DNA of 64,000 nt, taken from assembly GCF_004138485.1 (NCBI RefSeq), contig NZ_RYEV01000003.1:1364001-1428000 (forward strand), given 5' to 3'. Both the position numbers and the translations under genes were made by a program. Position 1 is the first letter of the stretch; each line of letters starts with the position of its first letter. The notes under the pieces were generated by a model. It had not been told where the DNA came from. It was given only the letters and a program-made list of their open reading frames with translations, and ran no database searches. Source of the DNA: Peristeroidobacter soli. GTDB lineage: Bacteria > Pseudomonadota > Gammaproteobacteria > Steroidobacterales > Steroidobacteraceae. Positions 62,377-64,000 of the stretch are shown piece after piece.

Positions 62377-63243
62377 ATGGGTCTTTCCGAAACCATTATG
62401 GCGGCCATGATCGGTGCTCTAGCCACCGTCACCACCGCTTTGTTTCAGCTGTTCAGCTCCTTCAAACAACAACGCACGTCTCGCGTCGACTCGAAACCCA
62501 GGAAGGGTTCCACGTTGCGCTCGGTGCTGGCCGTGCTCGCGTTGATGGTCGCGTCGGCCGCGGGCGGTTTTCTCTATTCCGAATTCATGAAACAACGCGC
62601 CGCTGAAGACATGCGCGCCATGCGTGACGAGTTGAAGGAAATGCGCGCGATGATCGCCGCCGAGCGAGAGGCGGCGCGTACCGAAGTCGCTGCTCCCGCC
62701 GATTCCGCATCGATGCCCAACAAAGCGGTGACGTTACCTGCCGCGATGGAGAGCGTCGCGGACAGTGTCGAGTCCGTCGTCTATGTGCCGGCCTGTCGTG
62801 CGGCCGGTGCCACTGCAGCTTGTAGTGAGCAGGAAGCTCAGCGTATCGCGCTATGCGGGACGATCCCGTCATATGCGCGCGTCGATCGCATTCACTTGTT
62901 CGCGCAGCCGGACGCCATGCAGTACCCGTGGGAGCAACATCAGGTGACGTTCGAGCAAGACCTGGGCGGCGCGCGCTTCACCGGCAACTCGTTCGAGTAC
63001 GCGCAGGGCCAGGAACTGAAAGCCGTGTGTGTGAATTTCATGCAGTGGAGCAGTGAGCATCCGCATATCGCGCGGGTCGTCGTGGAATTCGGTTTCGGAA
63101 GCGCGCCGGCCCCCGCCGAGCCGGCGCCGATGACGACGCCACTTCCGTCGACGCCGGCGCAGGTGCCGGCGGTCATTGCCGCTGAGTCTTTGCATCCAGT
63201 GCCGACCGCCGCGGCCTTTACTGGAACGGGAGCGTCCCAGTAG
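62377..63243 (+). CDS. Membrane-anchored hypothetical protein
   Basis: A 288-residue protein. A short N-terminal hydrophobic stretch (about 8-28) is followed by a basic segment and a clear membrane helix (SVLAVLALMVASAAGGFLYSEFM, about 49-71). Next is a coiled-coil-like Glu/Arg-rich helix (about 75-105), then a soluble domain with four Cys (PACRAAGATAACSEQEAQRIALCG and KAVCVNF) and a Pro/Ala-rich tail. Even numbers of Cys suggest disulfides in the periplasm. Family not recognised. It stands alone after the carboxylase gene. Confidence 0.75.
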   Translation: MGLSETIMAAMIGALATVTTALFQLFSSFKQQRTSRVDSKPRKGSTLRSVLAVLALMVASAAGGFLYSEFMKQRAAEDMRAMRDELKEMRAMIAAEREAARTEVAAPADSASMPNKAVTLPAAMESVADSVESVVYVPACRAAGATAACSEQEAQRIALCGTIPSYARVDRIHLFAQPDAMQYPWEQHQVTFEQDLGGARFTGNSFEYAQGQELKAVCVNFMQWSSEHPHIARVVVEFGFGSAPAPAEPAPMTTPLPSTPAQVPAVIAAESLHPVPTAAAFTGTGASQ

Positions 63244-63381
63244 CCCTGCGCGTGTACTGGTTAGGCCCGGCGTCGATGCTTTTTTCTCCTCTGTAAAGCG
63301 CCGCGCCGCTGCGTCAAGCGTCCCCGCGACATTTGTGGTATCACTTCAGATACTACGTAAAGCGTCGTTGGGGGACGGGTC

Positions 63382-64000
63382 ATGTTCGGACAGATGATGG
63401 AGCAACAGCTGCTCATCAGCAGCATCGCGCGCCATGCGGAATTACAGCATCCTCGCCGGGAGATCGTCTCGGTCACCGCCGACAATCCCCGCCACCGATA
63501 TACCTACCAGGAAGCGTTCGCGCGCTCTCGCAAGCTCGCCAATGCCCTGAGCCGACTGGGCCTGCAGCCGGGCGATCGGGTCGCGACCCTGGCGTGGAAC
63601 GACTATCGGCACTTCGAGGTGTATTACGCCGTCTCCGGTTCGGGTTTCGTCTGTCACACCATCAACCCGCGTCTGTTCGAAGATCAGATCGTCTACATCA
63701 TCAATCATGCCGAGGATCGCTGGCTGTTCCTGGATCCGGTGTTCGTCCCGCTGATCGAGAAGCTGCAGTCGCGCCTGCCGAAGCTCGAAGGGTGCATCGT
63801 CCTGACCAGCGACGCACACATGCCGCAGACCCAGCTGCCTCGCGCGCGCAGCTACGAATCTTTCATCGCGGGCGAGAGCGACGAGTTCGACTGGCCGCAG
63901 TTCGATGAGCGGACCGCGAGCTCGCTGTGCTACACGTCGGGCACGACGGGCGATCCGAAAGGCGTGCTCTACAGTCATCGTTCGACCGTTCTGCATTGCT
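63382..64000 (+). CDS. AMP-dependent acyl-CoA synthetase, truncated by the window edge
   Basis: The first 206 residues of an acyl-activating enzyme. The N-terminal domain contains RYTYQEAFARSRKLANALSRLGLQPGDRVATLAWN and HTINPRLFEDQIVYIINHAED, and the AMP-binding P-loop SLCYTSGTTGDPKGVLYSHRS lies at the cut end. It probably activates medium- or long-chain fatty acids with CoA for degradation. ATG at 63382 is preceded by GGGGGACGG. The rest of the gene lies outside the window. Confidence 0.93.
   Translation, partial: MFGQMMEQQLLISSIARHAELQHPRREIVSVTADNPRHRYTYQEAFARSRKLANALSRLGLQPGDRVATLAWNDYRHFEVYYAVSGSGFVCHTINPRLFEDQIVYIINHAEDRWLFLDPVFVPLIEKLQSRLPKLEGCIVLTSDAHMPQTQLPRARSYESFIAGESDEFDWPQFDERTASSLCYTSGTTGDPKGVLYSHRSTVLHC

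Noticed and set aside
1-64000. CRISPR arrays, tRNA or rRNA genes and insertion sequences with clear ends
   Set aside because: No regularly spaced repeats, no tRNA-like cloverleaf and no paired terminal repeats with target duplication were recognised.

Overview
The window looks like a chromosomal segment of a GC-rich, Gram-negative gammaproteobacterium. The evidence is the homodimeric AceE-type pyruvate dehydrogenase, the TonB-dependent receptors and FecI/FecR relays, a Tat-exported GH3 enzyme and periplasmic molybdenum hydroxylases. A Steroidobacteraceae or Xanthomonadales-like host is my inference from overall flavour; no rRNA or tRNA gene is present to confirm it.

Layout. 0-5 kb: small accessory and housekeeping genes (alpha/beta hydrolase, VOC protein, a SymE-like toxin, a nucleotidyltransferase pair resembling a toxin-antitoxin module, GFA protein, M17 aminopeptidase). 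5.1-11.4 kb: the pyruvate dehydrogenase operon aceE-aceF-lpdA. 11.7-36 kb: an accessory region built around lasso peptides. It carries two paralogous sigma/FecR/STN-TonB-receptor relays, an extra sigma/FecR pair and an orphan FecR. One complete lasso A-B-C gene set lies convergent to receptor 2, and a second, orphan precursor gene lies convergent to receptor 1. A divergent ABC transporter gene beside the lasso genes has lost its membrane domain. A RecB-nuclease/helicase fusion, a Yip1-domain protein, a quinone oxidoreductase and a GntR regulator sit between the two relay modules. 36-48 kb: a domesticated-looking REP-type transposase, a NUDIX hydrolase, a VanZ-domain protein, an alcohol dehydrogenase, an isoquinoline-oxidoreductase-like pair, a GH3 beta-glucosidase and a large surface-type repeat protein. 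48-53.7 kb: chemotaxis-like genes (soluble double-cache/CheW protein, CheZ-like protein, CheY) among small unknowns. 53.8-62.2 kb: a guanidine-utilisation locus. Its ABC importer is under a guanidine-I (ykkC) riboswitch with an overlapping terminator, and divergently there are two carboxyguanidine-deiminase-type genes and a urea-carboxylase-family enzyme preceded by a guanidine-II (mini-ykkC) riboswitch. The right edge cuts an acyl-CoA synthetase.

The most notable system is the lasso locus. Two tiny precursor genes, 18 kb apart and too short to stand out as genes, share a leader motif (DLGDAM then ET followed by K or R) and a core pattern (G, three residues on a Pro, then Asp-Ser). Only one B/C enzyme pair is present. 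Each precursor is convergent with its own STN-type receptor, which suggests matched peptide-receptor signalling or uptake pairs served by one set of enzymes. The leader-core junction does not fit the usual Thr at -2 rule, and the exporter gene is a remnant; both are unusual. The guanidine locus is notable for combining two riboswitch classes with the same ligand while lacking a nearby allophanate hydrolase.
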